Assembly: GCA_030645675.1 (NCBI GenBank)
Contig: JAUSLQ010000023.1
Location: forward strand, 1 to 61,817
From: Actinomycetota bacterium
GTDB taxonomy: Bacteria > Actinomycetota > Acidimicrobiia > Acidimicrobiales > Ilumatobacteraceae
Length of the DNA stretch: 61,817 nucleotides
Reading direction: 5' to 3'
How positions within the stretch are numbered: the first letter of the stretch is position 1; every line of letters starts with the position of its first letter. A program made the position numbers and the translations under genes. Shown here in pieces: positions 41,709 through 51,144 of the stretch. The notes under the pieces were generated by a model that did not search any database, had not been told where the DNA came from, and saw nothing but the letters and a program-made list of their open reading frames with translations.

Positions 41709-42958
41709 GGTCGTGGCTACACCTGACTGATTTGGGGTGTGGCGATGTCGTCGAGGAACTGGAAGCCTGGACCGATGCCGTTGACGGCGAAGCGTGACTT
41801 GTACGTTCAGCTGATGAGCCAAGGATTGCGCAACAGCGAAGCCTGCAGACAGGTCGGCGTGAACCGGAAGACGGGGCAGCGATGGCGGCTCGGCCGCGTG
41901 GTGAAGGACCCCAAGCGCGGCGAGTACTCCTACGACCCGATCGTGCCGGCGGCGGCCGAGATGTCGAAGCGCTACCTGTCGGACCAGGAACGGCTCGTGA
42001 TCGCTGACGGCGTTCGCGCTGGCCGTTCGAGACGCTCGATCGCGGCCGAGCTCGGTCGCAGTGTGTCGACGGTGTGCCGTGAGGTTGTTCGCAACGCTGA
42101 GCCGTCTGGTGAGTATCGACCGCACGCCGCGCAGCAACGGATGCTTGCTCGCCGGCCACGCCCGAAGGACCATCGGGTCGCGCTGAACGTCGAGCTTCGG
42201 GGCATGGTTCAAGAACGGCTCGACAAGCGTTGGAGCCCGGAGCAGATCTCGAAGAGCTTGCGCGTTGAGTGCCCCGACCGCCCCGACCTGCAGCTGGCGC
42301 CGGAGTCGATCTACCAGGCTCTCTACGCCGTCTCCAGCGTGTTGACGAGCAGCCCGAAGGTGGTGCTCAGGACGGGACGATTGAATCGCCGGCGGCGTCG
42401 GAGCGGGAAACGGAGCAGCCGTTTCATCGTTCCGATGACACCGATCAAAGACCGACCACGAGAGGTCGAAGACCGCGTTGAGGTCGGCCATTGGGAGGGC
42501 GACCTCATCACCGGCACGCTCAACCAGTCCGCCATCGGCACACTCGTCGAGCGGTCAACCAGGTTCACGATCCTGGTGCATTTCGTGGGCACCCACGACG
42601 CCGAACAGCTGCGCGATTCCATGACCACGATCTTCAAGCGGCTTCCTCCCGGCCTGCGCCGATCGCTCACTTGGGACCAGGGAATCGAGATGGCACGACA
42701 CCACGAGTTCAGCGCCGCGACGTCGATGCCGGTGTACTTCTGCGAACCACGCTCGCCGTGGCAGCGCGGCACGAACGAGAACACGAACGGCCTCCTGCGG
42801 CAGTACTTTCCAAAGGGCACCGACCTGTCCGTCCACACGCCCGAGGACCTTCAGCGTGTCGCTGACGAACTCAACGGACGACCCCGCAAGGCTCTCGGTT
42901 GGAGGTCGCCAGCCGCAGTGTTTGCTAGCCTCAATTTCTCCGCCGTGTAGCTACGATC
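41709..42958 (+). mobile_element. IS30-family element
   Basis: Inverted repeats TCGTGGCTACAC (41711-41722) and GTGTAGCTACGA (42945-42956) agree at 11 of 12 positions and bracket the transposase gene closely. The exact outer ends and the short target duplication cannot be fixed. Bases 41648-41708 on its left match nothing I recognise. Confidence 0.72.
41739..42950 (+). CDS. IS30-family transposase
   Basis: 403 residues. An N-terminal helix-turn-helix (RNSEACRQVGVNRKTGQRWR) and the IS30 HTH (YLSDQERLVIADGVRAGRSRRSIAAELGRSVSTVCREV) are followed by the DDE core. The core has GHWEGDLITG with the first Asp, RSLTWDQGIEMARH with the second and SPWQRGTNENTNGLLRQYFPKG with the Glu. The frame is complete, so it may be active. 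GTG at 41739 and ATG at 41745 are both possible starts. Confidence 0.92.
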   Translation: MAMSSRNWKPGPMPLTAKRDLYVQLMSQGLRNSEACRQVGVNRKTGQRWRLGRVVKDPKRGEYSYDPIVPAAAEMSKRYLSDQERLVIADGVRAGRSRRSIAAELGRSVSTVCREVVRNAEPSGEYRPHAAQQRMLARRPRPKDHRVALNVELRGMVQERLDKRWSPEQISKSLRVECPDRPDLQLAPESIYQALYAVSSVLTSSPKVVLRTGRLNRRRRRSGKRSSRFIVPMTPIKDRPREVEDRVEVGHWEGDLITGTLNQSAIGTLVERSTRFTILVHFVGTHDAEQLRDSMTTIFKRLPPGLRRSLTWDQGIEMARHHEFSAATSMPVYFCEPRSPWQRGTNENTNGLLRQYFPKGTDLSVHTPEDLQRVADELNGRPRKALGWRSPAAVFASLNFSAV

Positions 42959-43375
42959 GCTGGAACCCGCCCCGTCGAACTCACCCCTCCCGAGGCCACC
43001 CTACGTGGCCACCAACTCAACACGAGCAGGCACCCTCAGTCATACAAGCCAGTAACGCGCGGCACCACGCTGTTGGGACTTGTTCTCGAGACTGCCAACG
43101 TAGGCGATCTCCATGACGACGATCTCGGAAACGAGGAAGGTGAGGGTCACGACGAGGTGCTCGGTTCCAGGGGAACCGTCAGCCGAACCATCCAGCCGCA
43201 ACAAGAAGCAGTGTCGCACCGCCGCAGGAATGTCCGCACGGCGAGAGCGGGCGAGCGTGAATGAAGACGGTCTACATCCGATAGCGCTCTTCATCGACTC
43301 CCAATCATGAGTTGATCAACTCGAATCGATCGATGGCTACCTCGTCGTAGCCGTGGGCCCTGTGGCCCCCAATAA
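42959..43375. other. Gap after the IS30 element
   Basis: No convincing gene. A minus-strand frame at 43040-43294 (84 codons) has no family likeness and no ribosome binding site. A perfect 14-bp palindrome GAGTTGATCAACTC lies at 43309-43322. Base composition is lower in GC than the flanking core genome. Confidence 0.4.
43355..43368 (-). terminator. Hairpin after the rhs-lipoprotein operon
   Basis: GGGCC (43355-43359) pairs with GGCCC (43364-43368) over a 4-base loop, 8 bases past the stop of the minus-strand lipoprotein gene. It has no T-run, so this is a weak call. Confidence 0.3.
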
Positions 43376-44152
43376 CTACTCGCCAGTCGCCTCGCGGCAT
43401 GAGCGATTAGCATAGATGTCTGGAAACATCTCGGACACGGTCATGCTTGGCAGGCTCCAGCAGTTCCAACCTTCAGCTAGCCAGGTCGGCTCTGTCACCC
43501 ATGAGCCATTCTCGTTTCTCAAGGTCCACACCGATCCGCTAGTGGTTTTGACTCGATGTAGGACGGAAGGGTTCTTCACAAGGAAAGTGATGTCTTCGTT
43601 CTCACCGACACCACTTCCGCGCAACACACGGTCGACGCGGAGTGTCACCCTACCATCGGTAGCAACTGAGTCATCGCGATCGCCCACCAGCTCGACGACA
43701 AGATCGGCTTTGTTGACGAGTCGCCGAGTCTCCTCGGCGACTGCCCCAGGAAACGCCTCATACACGTCGGCGGCGTAACCATCGTTCAGCACCCACGGGT
43801 ACGGAGGCAGCACCATACCTGGCAACGCCCCGTCGCCCGGCGAGACTCCTACCGGAAGGCCGTCCGGACCGAACATCCAGACACCTAGTTCAGAGGTCTG
43901 CACTTGCGACCACGGAAAGCGATACAGGCCTTCGTCATCGAGGTCCAGGGTTCCCTGCAAGAACATCACTGGGCGAAGGGCGATCTCGCCGTCCACGCCG
44001 CTCTCAACCGCCTCCCCTGCGACAACTACGTCGGCGGTAGTGAGCTTCAAGACGTAGTAACCGTGGGGATTGGGCATCTGAGATTCGTGGGTACACGCTG
44101 CGAGTCCGAGGGCGAGTATTGCTGCACATGCCCGCAATCGACGCCTAGACAT
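43376..44152 (-). CDS. Lipoprotein coupled to the RHS-protease gene (candidate immunity protein)
   Basis: 258 residues. The lipoprotein signal ends in GLAAC (Cys20). The mature protein begins with a beta-rich part (YYVLKLTTADVVVAGEAVES). A central region follows with WMFGPDGLPVGVSPGDGALPG, and then a second half with VTLRVDRVLRGSGVGENEDITFLV. I recognise no family. Its ATG shares a base with the rhs stop (TAATG at 44150-44154), so translation is coupled. Position, coupling and surface anchoring fit an immunity protein against the calpain-like tip, which is inference. Confidence 0.72.
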   Translation of the reverse strand: MSRRRLRACAAILALGLAACTHESQMPNPHGYYVLKLTTADVVVAGEAVESGVDGEIALRPVMFLQGTLDLDDEGLYRFPWSQVQTSELGVWMFGPDGLPVGVSPGDGALPGMVLPPYPWVLNDGYAADVYEAFPGAVAEETRRLVNKADLVVELVGDRDDSVATDGRVTLRVDRVLRGSGVGENEDITFLVKNPSVLHRVKTTSGSVWTLRNENGSWVTEPTWLAEGWNCWSLPSMTVSEMFPDIYANRSCREATGE

Positions 44153-47100
44153 TACGCGACTATTACGTGGTCGAAGTTCGCCGAGAACACCGAAATCGGC
44201 ATAGACCAGGCGCCCCGATCGGAGTAGTTAACCCGACTGTCATTCTTGACAGTACCGACCGCTCCCTCTCCTGGTATTCCCCATGGGTTGGTTACGACGA
44301 CCATCCAATCTCCGTTCTCGTCTGCGTACACACCATTAACAACCCACACATGGGATCCGCCCAGCCCGAATTGCCCATCACTGCGCGCCACTATCCCTCT
44401 CGTCGGGTTGTTCCGGATCAAATTGACGAGGTCACCGTCTGACGGATCCCACCAAAACGCTGGATTGAGTGCGGTCGAGTCGAAAGGCAATCCCATGTAC
44501 TCAAAGGCAAACTCTGCAGAACCGCCACTAATCAGATCGTAGTCTCCGCCTCGCAACTGAGCGACCGCCTTCTCCATCACCAGCGGCCAGAGACAACCAT
44601 TTGCCTTCGCGTAGAGCTCCTGGCCATTTGAGTCCACGTAGAAGTCTGCATCGACAGTGACATCGCCCATGATGCCGGCACCACTGAAGTGGACTGTGAA
44701 GGTTCCGTTTCCGTTGTCAGTGATCATGTTCTTTATCCAATCCGGGCTGGTCAAAGCAATACTTCCGAGTGCAGCCATGAACCAACAATCGCCGACCTGG
44801 CCCTGCTGTACGTCGCTAAGCCGTGGCCCGTTCGGCCCGAAGAGCGGCAGCGAACTGAGGTCCTCCGTGGTGCTTCCGTTGTGCGCATCTACTGGGTCCG
44901 GGTCTTCGAGGTTGACCTTGCCAGTCGCCTTTGGGGCACCTGCCGGTCCATAGCATGCGCCGTCGACGCACCCACCCGCGCCGATCGCAGCCAAGCCGCT
45001 TGGGTCACTCAAAGTCGTCGGATTGCCGCTTGAGTAAAGGTACGGCTGGCCGGTCCGGCCCACCAGAGGATCTACCGTTACAAACACCCCAACCGCTGGG
45101 TCGTAGTAGCGGTTGTTGAGGTAGGTGAGGCCGGTGGTGTCTTCGGGTTGGCCGAGGTAGCCGTGGTCGGTGTTGGTGAAGGTGACGGTGTTGCGATCGT
45201 CGCCGTAGGGGGTGTAGCGCTTCCGCGCCGGTGCTGCAGGGGCACTGTTCTTAGGGGCTTGACAGGTGTTCGAGTTCTGCATGCTGCCACACCACCAGGT
45301 GATGCTGGCGGTGCCCCCGCCGACGCTGGTCGCGATCGCGACTTGGGTGGTGCCGATGGTGATGTAGGTACTGATCGTGCGGGTGGCACCGGTGGCGGCG
45401 ACTTCCATACCGGGAAGGTACAGGGTGCGGGTGACGCCTGCTTGGCGGATCAGCCGCTGGTTCGATGTCGAGTAGACGTAGCTCTCGGTGGCACCGTACG
45501 TCTTGAGGCGCTGTTGGGTGTCGTAGACGAGGGTGGTGCCGTTGCGGGTGGCCATCGCCCCGATCGCGTTGTAGGTGTAGGAGCCGGCGACACCGCCGGT
45601 GGTCGAGCTGACCGCGTGGGTGTGGCCGGGGGCGTTGTAATTGTAGGTGGTGGTCGACGCGGTCATCTTGTTGACTCGTGACGTCATGCGGTTGATGTCG
45701 TCGAAGGTCCACACCTGGTCATACGGGTCGCGGCTACCAGTGGCGACCGTCGCCGAGGTGGTGTTGGTCGCGCAGGCGGCACCGAGGGCGGCGCTGTGGG
45801 CGCGGATCAGCCGGTTCCATTGGTCGTAGAGGAAGCACTCCTTGACGTCCGATGGTGTCCAGCCGGGTTCCTTGCCGTTGTCGACGATCTGGGTGACGTT
45901 CCCGATGGCGTCGCGGGTGTAGGCGTCGTTCTGGAACCAGCTGGTCGACCCGTTGAGCAACCACCCGGCCTTGAACGTCGACAACGCCCCGGTGGAGGTG
46001 TCGTACCCGTATTCGCGTTGCATCGCGGAGACGTTGCTGGCAGTGGTGTCGGACAGGGTTCGTGAGGTGACCCTGCCGTATTGGTCGAGACCGGTGCCGG
46101 TAACGTAGTAGCCGGGGTTGGTGCCGACCGGTTGGGTGACACCGGCCCACGCCTTGTCCGGTTGGGCGAACCCGTCGTAGTGGGTGGTGGTCTGATCCCA
46201 CGCCGGAAGATCGTTCGGATTCGCCGGGTTGACCGGGGTCTTCGGCCGCGACACCGTGATCGGTTGCCCGGCTTCGTTGTAGCTGGTGGTGAACTTCCAA
46301 TCACCGGCCAACAGATCTGTGCCGTAGGTTCCCGGGACGTTGACCTTCGTGCCCAACGGCAGGTAACGGGGTGAGTATTGCTGCACCGTCGAGGTGTACT
46401 GCACCCCGGCCTGCCATGACGTTTCGGTCGCGACCAGGCCTTTGCCGCCGGTGACGGTGTCGTAGGTCCACGAGGCCAACTTGTCCGTTCCCGCGGCCGC
46501 AGCGAAGCTGCCCGCGCCGCCGGACCAGCGGCCGATCGGTCGACCCAAGATGTCGTACTCGGTGTGGACCACATTGCCGGCCGCGTCAGCGGTCTGTGTG
46601 ATGTTGCCGTTGGCGTCATACACGAGGCTCGAGTACCCGGCGTTGGGGTCGATCGAGACGATCGTGCGCCCGGCCAGATCGGTAAGCGTCACCGTGGTGA
46701 TGATCGCATCATCGTAGGCAACCGTCGTCAACCAGCCAGCCATGTCATACCCGCCGGCCACGTTGGCGGTGTCCGAGTACCCGAACCCGAACGTGGTCAC
46801 CGAACTCCCATCCGGGCTGGTGCCACCGGAGCCTTGCGCGTTCGCGGGTGTGCTGCCGTTGTAGGTTTCGATCCGGCTGACACGCCCGAGCCCGTCGACA
46901 GTGGTCTTCTGCCACGACCCGATCTGCGGTTTGGTGATCGTTGATGTGCCCAAATACTCGGTGGCCGTGGTGACCAACGTGTTGATACCCCACTTGCGGG
47001 TGCTCGAGGTCGCCCTGTTGGCGGTATCGAACACCGCGTTATCGGTCCGCAACGTGACCCCGGTAGGCAGGTTCGGCCAGGTCGTGAACCCATTCGCCTG

Positions 47101-50100
47101 GTTCACGGACGGCGAGCTGCGGTCACCAGGAGCTGCATCGGCGATCGCGAACGCTTCGATCCCGGTGACCGTGTTCCCCCGCTCATCGACCAACGCACCG
47201 GATGCGATGATCTGCCCGGCGGTCGGTGACCACGCCTGGGTTTCACGAGTACGACCGAACCCGTCGATGTAGGCGGCGGTCTCCACCCGCACGTCATTGG
47301 CCAGGGTGGTGCCGTCCTGCAACACCGAGCTGATCACGATTGTCGGGGTCTTGTGCTCGCGGGTGCCGTCATAGGCGCCGATGTCGTAGGTGAACATCGC
47401 TGCCGGGACCTCATCGCTGTCCAGCGGGTTCGTGATCAGCTTGCCGCACGGGGCCACCCGATCGGTCCCATTCAACCGCGGCTGGAACGCAGCCGTCACC
47501 CGCGACAGCGAGTCGTAACAGAAGTTCGACTGCCGCAGGTTCTGATCACGGGTCCAGTTCGGTTGCCCATCCCCAGGGCGCAAGCTGGTGGTCACCGACC
47601 CCAGACTCAACGGATAGGTCGCCGACGCCGGATACCCGTACGTCGCGTCGAACCCGAAGACCACCGACGCGGTCGGTGTCGCTTTGGCGCTCTCGACGGC
47701 GTCGTAGGTGGCGGTCACCCGCCCGGCGGTGTCGTATGTGGTGCGCGTGTACAGCCACCGGTTCAACAGATCCGTGGCACCATCGGCGTTCTTGGTCCGG
47801 GTCATCGCTGTCGTCACCAACGGCTTGAACCCCGCACCCAGGGTCTGGGCCATGGCGTCCAACGCCAGTGCGGTGGGTCCGCTGCCGGAGGAGTAGCTGT
47901 TCGAGTTGTAGAACTGCTTCGACACCCCGATCGGTTGGGTGCCACCACACCCCGAGGACACATACGACGGTTCATGGGTCGGCTGGGTACCGAGACTGTT
48001 CCACGACGCCTGCTGGGCGACCAGGTTCATCCACCCCGGTGATGTCGTCGTCGGTGTGCTGGCGGCGGCGATGTACCACGTGCGGGTACACGACTCGTCA
48101 CCAGCCCAGTCGGTGAACCCGGTGTTGTTCACCGCGATCATCCGCCCCAGCGTGTCGATCGAGGTGTCGGTGCGCTGGTACCGCCATGTCGGTGAGGCCA
48201 GGGTGCCGTCGCGGGAGATCGAGTTGGCCAAGGTCATTCGCCACTTGCGGGTCTGGCGTTGCGGGAGACCCGTCTTGGGGGCCACGCCGTCGGTGGACAC
48301 CTGTGTCCATGTCGAGTAGTTGCGGGAGCCGGACAGGAAGTTCGTGGTGTCGCCGTCCATCTGGTACGACTCGAACAACTGGCCCTGCAGCCAGTCCTGG
48401 TCGTAGATCGTGTTCGTGAACCCCTCCCCCGTGGGTGGCACCCAGGCGCTGGCGCCGAGGGTGCCGCGGGTCATCGTCACGGTCTTGGTCCCCGACGCTG
48501 CTTTGTCGCCGTGCATGCCCTGGTAGAACACCTGCTTCGACACCGTCAGGGTGTTCCCCGTCGTGCCGGACACCGTCTTCACCGTCTGGTAGCCGCGCCA
48601 TTCACCCCACGACACGTCATCGACGCCGGGGGTGTCGACCCACCACTCGTCGGGGTCGTGGTGCCAGGCGGCGCCGGTGTACGTGTACGTGTACGTCTGG
48701 GCCGGGGTGACCGCGGTGCCGGTCTGCCCGACCGCACCCGTCACCAGGTCTCGGACGACGACTTGGGAGACGGTCCACCTGCGGTAGACACCCCAGCCGG
48801 CGCCACCACCGGTGAACGACGCGTACATCGGGAAACAGTTCGTCGTGTTCGTCGACCAGTCCGGGTTGGACAGCGAGCAGGTCGGCGACGTGTAGGAGAT
48901 CTCAATCTTCTGCCCCAGATCATCGGTCAGCTCGGACAGGCGGAACTGGTTCATGTACGGCACCCCACCAGCCGGGTTGCCATCACGACGGTTCTGCAAC
49001 GGCACCCCACCGAACGCGGTGCCGGGCAGCAACGCCACCGGGCTCGACGGCGGGGTGACGGCCGGGGGCAGGAACAGGGCCGGGTCCTGCCACTGCACCC
49101 GGTAGATCGACGACAACCACAGCTTCTCGTTACCACCATCACCCGGATCGGGCAGCAACCCCCACGTCCGCCACTGGCCCACAGGCGACCAGCCGCTGCC
49201 ATCGGTGGACGTGTACGTGGAGATCAGGGCCAGGCGTTTGGTGTTGAAGAACGACACATCCTTGAAGCAATCGCCCGCCGGGCAGTACAGATCGGTGGGG
49301 ACATCGGGGTACGACGTGCCATGGGCGTTGTCGATCGTCGGACACGACGGATCGAACGATGACGACAACGCTTCCACACAGCGGCGCACGTAGGTGAATG
49401 CGACCTTGCCTCGGTAGCCGTTGATCCCCGCGTTGGGGGACTTGCCCCACTGGATCTCGGCCAACACCGCGTTCAAGTCGTAGTTCACCGCCGAATACCC
49501 GGAACCCATCGTCCGCGCCCGGTTGACGGTCACGTCGTACTTGTAGACCATCACATTGCCGTACGGGTCCTCGACCTTGTCCAACATCCACCGATACGGC
49601 ATGTCCGTGCACAACTTGTTGGTCAACGACCAACACGGATCATCCGAACCGGTGATCCCCCGCAACGGGCGCACCAACCGCGAGTTCTGCAACTCGTCCT
49701 CACGGCCGAACGTGTAGACCATGCCTTCCGGGGTGGTCACCTTCCAATACTCGTCGGTCCACCAGTTCCCCGACGCCGACGGGACCCGCTGCACCAGCCA
49801 ATCCGGGTCGTCCTTCAACCGCCACAACGTGAACGAGTTCGACACACCGGTCGTGCCGTTGACCGGCACCAACTCGCCCGCGTGACCGTTCAACGAAATC
49901 GTCGCGTTCTGCACATACCAACAACTGTCCGTCGTGCCGCCCCCGATCCTGCTGTCAGTGCACGGCAGGTAGCGGCGTTCGATGAACCCCTGCCCAGCCG
50001 ACAAGTTCCAACCGAGACCGACCTCGGAGGCCTGCGCGTTGACCGACGATGTGATCCCATCCACACCCGACGAGTCATACGACAGGGCCACCGACGGGCC

Positions 50101-50985
50101 GAGACCGTTGAACGCCGGCGGCAGCGTGATCGGATAGGAGTAGGAGAACGAACCGTTGTTGCCACCGACCTGCCAGCTACCGGAGTTCGACAACGACGTC
50201 GCCTGGAACGACCCCGCCGCCGAGGCAAGACCCAACGATGAGCCGTTGCCGGTGAACATCAGCGGCGACTCTCCAGTCGCCCCTGCCGGACGGGTGACGC
50301 CGATGGTGACGGTCGCGGTCAACACGCCCGCCTCGAGATCGTTGGTCACGTTCGCTACGGGCACTGGGTTGCCGCACTCCTTCGCAGCTGCCCGCGCCAT
50401 CGCCGGATCACACGCCCACTGCACCAACTGCAAGCGGTTCGACCAATCCGCACCGAGCGCGTAGCGGAACGCCGAATAGTCCACCGCCACCTCGACCGTC
50501 GCAGTCGAAATCCCGTCCGCTGGGTTGACACCGAACACCAGGATCTCGCCACCCATCGCCGCCACTGTCGCCGCATCCAACGACTCCACCACCACATCCG
50601 TCGGCTTCGCCACCGGCTCCACAGGCGCCGTGTCCACCGGAACACCACCGTCAAGCGGCACTGCCGGGGCGACCGTGGCATCCGCTACGGCCGCTGGAAC
50701 GGCCTTGATCGTCACCGGCAAACCAACCACCGCAACAGCGCGGTCCGTGCCCGCGGTGAGCGCCGCCGTCACCACGTCAGGAGTGCGCACCTCATGTGGC
50801 ACGTACGCCGGTGGCTCCACGATGTCATACGACGACGACCCCGGATCCATCGGCTCCGGCGACGGCACCGAATCAAACTCATTCACCCCAACCCTCGGCG
50901 GCCCCGCGTCCACCGGCGTGAACGGCAACCCGAACATCACCGTGGTCAGCGCCACCAACAACGCGACCCCACGCCGCCTCACCAC
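44152..50985 (-). CDS. Secreted RHS-repeat protein with C-terminal calpain-like protease tip
   Basis: 2277 residues from GTG 50985. A Sec signal peptide (VVRRRGVALLVALTTVMFG) is followed by a TcdB/SpvB-like region (GGNNGSFSYSYPITLPP, VALSYDSSGVDG). The long YD-repeat core ends in the RHS hallmark LTYLNNRYYDPAVGVFVTVDP (~1960) and NPTTLSDPSG. The last ~284 residues form a calpain-type domain with catalytic Cys in QGQVGDCWFMAALGSIA (~2067), His in GGSHVWVVNGVY (~2212) and Asn in VVTNPWG (~2233), in the correct order. GC content drops from the core into the tip (about 45000), a sign of a swapped tip. A TTG at 51015 opens the frame slightly earlier. The best ribosome binding site lies before an out-of-frame ATG at 51026. 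Confidence 0.9.
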   Translation of the reverse strand: MVRRRGVALLVALTTVMFGLPFTPVDAGPPRVGVNEFDSVPSPEPMDPGSSSYDIVEPPAYVPHEVRTPDVVTAALTAGTDRAVAVVGLPVTIKAVPAAVADATVAPAVPLDGGVPVDTAPVEPVAKPTDVVVESLDAATVAAMGGEILVFGVNPADGISTATVEVAVDYSAFRYALGADWSNRLQLVQWACDPAMARAAAKECGNPVPVANVTNDLEAGVLTATVTIGVTRPAGATGESPLMFTGNGSSLGLASAAGSFQATSLSNSGSWQVGGNNGSFSYSYPITLPPAFNGLGPSVALSYDSSGVDGITSSVNAQASEVGLGWNLSAGQGFIERRYLPCTDSRIGGGTTDSCWYVQNATISLNGHAGELVPVNGTTGVSNSFTLWRLKDDPDWLVQRVPSASGNWWTDEYWKVTTPEGMVYTFGREDELQNSRLVRPLRGITGSDDPCWSLTNKLCTDMPYRWMLDKVEDPYGNVMVYKYDVTVNRARTMGSGYSAVNYDLNAVLAEIQWGKSPNAGINGYRGKVAFTYVRRCVEALSSSFDPSCPTIDNAHGTSYPDVPTDLYCPAGDCFKDVSFFNTKRLALISTYTSTDGSGWSPVGQWRTWGLLPDPGDGGNEKLWLSSIYRVQWQDPALFLPPAVTPPSSPVALLPGTAFGGVPLQNRRDGNPAGGVPYMNQFRLSELTDDLGQKIEISYTSPTCSLSNPDWSTNTTNCFPMYASFTGGGAGWGVYRRWTVSQVVVRDLVTGAVGQTGTAVTPAQTYTYTYTGAAWHHDPDEWWVDTPGVDDVSWGEWRGYQTVKTVSGTTGNTLTVSKQVFYQGMHGDKAASGTKTVTMTRGTLGASAWVPPTGEGFTNTIYDQDWLQGQLFESYQMDGDTTNFLSGSRNYSTWTQVSTDGVAPKTGLPQRQTRKWRMTLANSISRDGTLASPTWRYQRTDTSIDTLGRMIAVNNTGFTDWAGDESCTRTWYIAAASTPTTTSPGWMNLVAQQASWNSLGTQPTHEPSYVSSGCGGTQPIGVSKQFYNSNSYSSGSGPTALALDAMAQTLGAGFKPLVTTAMTRTKNADGATDLLNRWLYTRTTYDTAGRVTATYDAVESAKATPTASVVFGFDATYGYPASATYPLSLGSVTTSLRPGDGQPNWTRDQNLRQSNFCYDSLSRVTAAFQPRLNGTDRVAPCGKLITNPLDSDEVPAAMFTYDIGAYDGTREHKTPTIVISSVLQDGTTLANDVRVETAAYIDGFGRTRETQAWSPTAGQIIASGALVDERGNTVTGIEAFAIADAAPGDRSSPSVNQANGFTTWPNLPTGVTLRTDNAVFDTANRATSSTRKWGINTLVTTATEYLGTSTITKPQIGSWQKTTVDGLGRVSRIETYNGSTPANAQGSGGTSPDGSSVTTFGFGYSDTANVAGGYDMAGWLTTVAYDDAIITTVTLTDLAGRTIVSIDPNAGYSSLVYDANGNITQTADAAGNVVHTEYDILGRPIGRWSGGAGSFAAAAGTDKLASWTYDTVTGGKGLVATETSWQAGVQYTSTVQQYSPRYLPLGTKVNVPGTYGTDLLAGDWKFTTSYNEAGQPITVSRPKTPVNPANPNDLPAWDQTTTHYDGFAQPDKAWAGVTQPVGTNPGYYVTGTGLDQYGRVTSRTLSDTTASNVSAMQREYGYDTSTGALSTFKAGWLLNGSTSWFQNDAYTRDAIGNVTQIVDNGKEPGWTPSDVKECFLYDQWNRLIRAHSAALGAACATNTTSATVATGSRDPYDQVWTFDDINRMTSRVNKMTASTTTYNYNAPGHTHAVSSTTGGVAGSYTYNAIGAMATRNGTTLVYDTQQRLKTYGATESYVYSTSNQRLIRQAGVTRTLYLPGMEVAATGATRTISTYITIGTTQVAIATSVGGGTASITWWCGSMQNSNTCQAPKNSAPAAPARKRYTPYGDDRNTVTFTNTDHGYLGQPEDTTGLTYLNNRYYDPAVGVFVTVDPLVGRTGQPYLYSSGNPTTLSDPSGLAAIGAGGCVDGACYGPAGAPKATGKVNLEDPDPVDAHNGSTTEDLSSLPLFGPNGPRLSDVQQGQVGDCWFMAALGSIALTSPDWIKNMITDNGNGTFTVHFSGAGIMGDVTVDADFYVDSNGQELYAKANGCLWPLVMEKAVAQLRGGDYDLISGGSAEFAFEYMGLPFDSTALNPAFWWDPSDGDLVNLIRNNPTRGIVARSDGQFGLGGSHVWVVNGVYADENGDWMVVVTNPWGIPGEGAVGTVKNDSRVNYSDRGAWSMPISVFSANFDHVIVA

Positions 50986-50995
50986 GCACCTACGG

Positions 50996-51012
50996 GTGTG
51001 TGTGTGTGTGTG
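50996..51012. repeat. (GT)8 microsatellite at the rhs start
   Basis: Eight GT units plus a G (CA on the coding strand). An ATG at 51024-51026, 5 bases after GGGGGG, reads through it for 15 codons and stops at 50979. Deleting one unit would put this ATG in frame with the rhs gene. The tract is unusual in such GC-rich DNA. Confidence 0.85.
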
Positions 51013-51144
51013 CAATTTCGGAACATCGAAACCCCCCAGGGCACGCGAGCAAGCTCACAGAAACGCCCTTGCGGCACCGTAAAGGCGCAGCCCCACCGAG
51101 TCAAGAGTCAGATTTCAAGAGTCGAGCGGCGGCGCCGTCACGGC

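Noticed and set aside
43040-43294. 84-codon minus-strand frame as an extra immunity gene
   Set aside because: No ribosome binding site, no -10 at leaderless distance, and no recognisable protein pattern.
44152-51015. TTG at 51015 as the rhs start, giving an MHTHTHT N-terminus
   Set aside because: It begins inside the CA repeat with no ribosome binding site. The GTG at 50985 directly starts a normal signal peptide.
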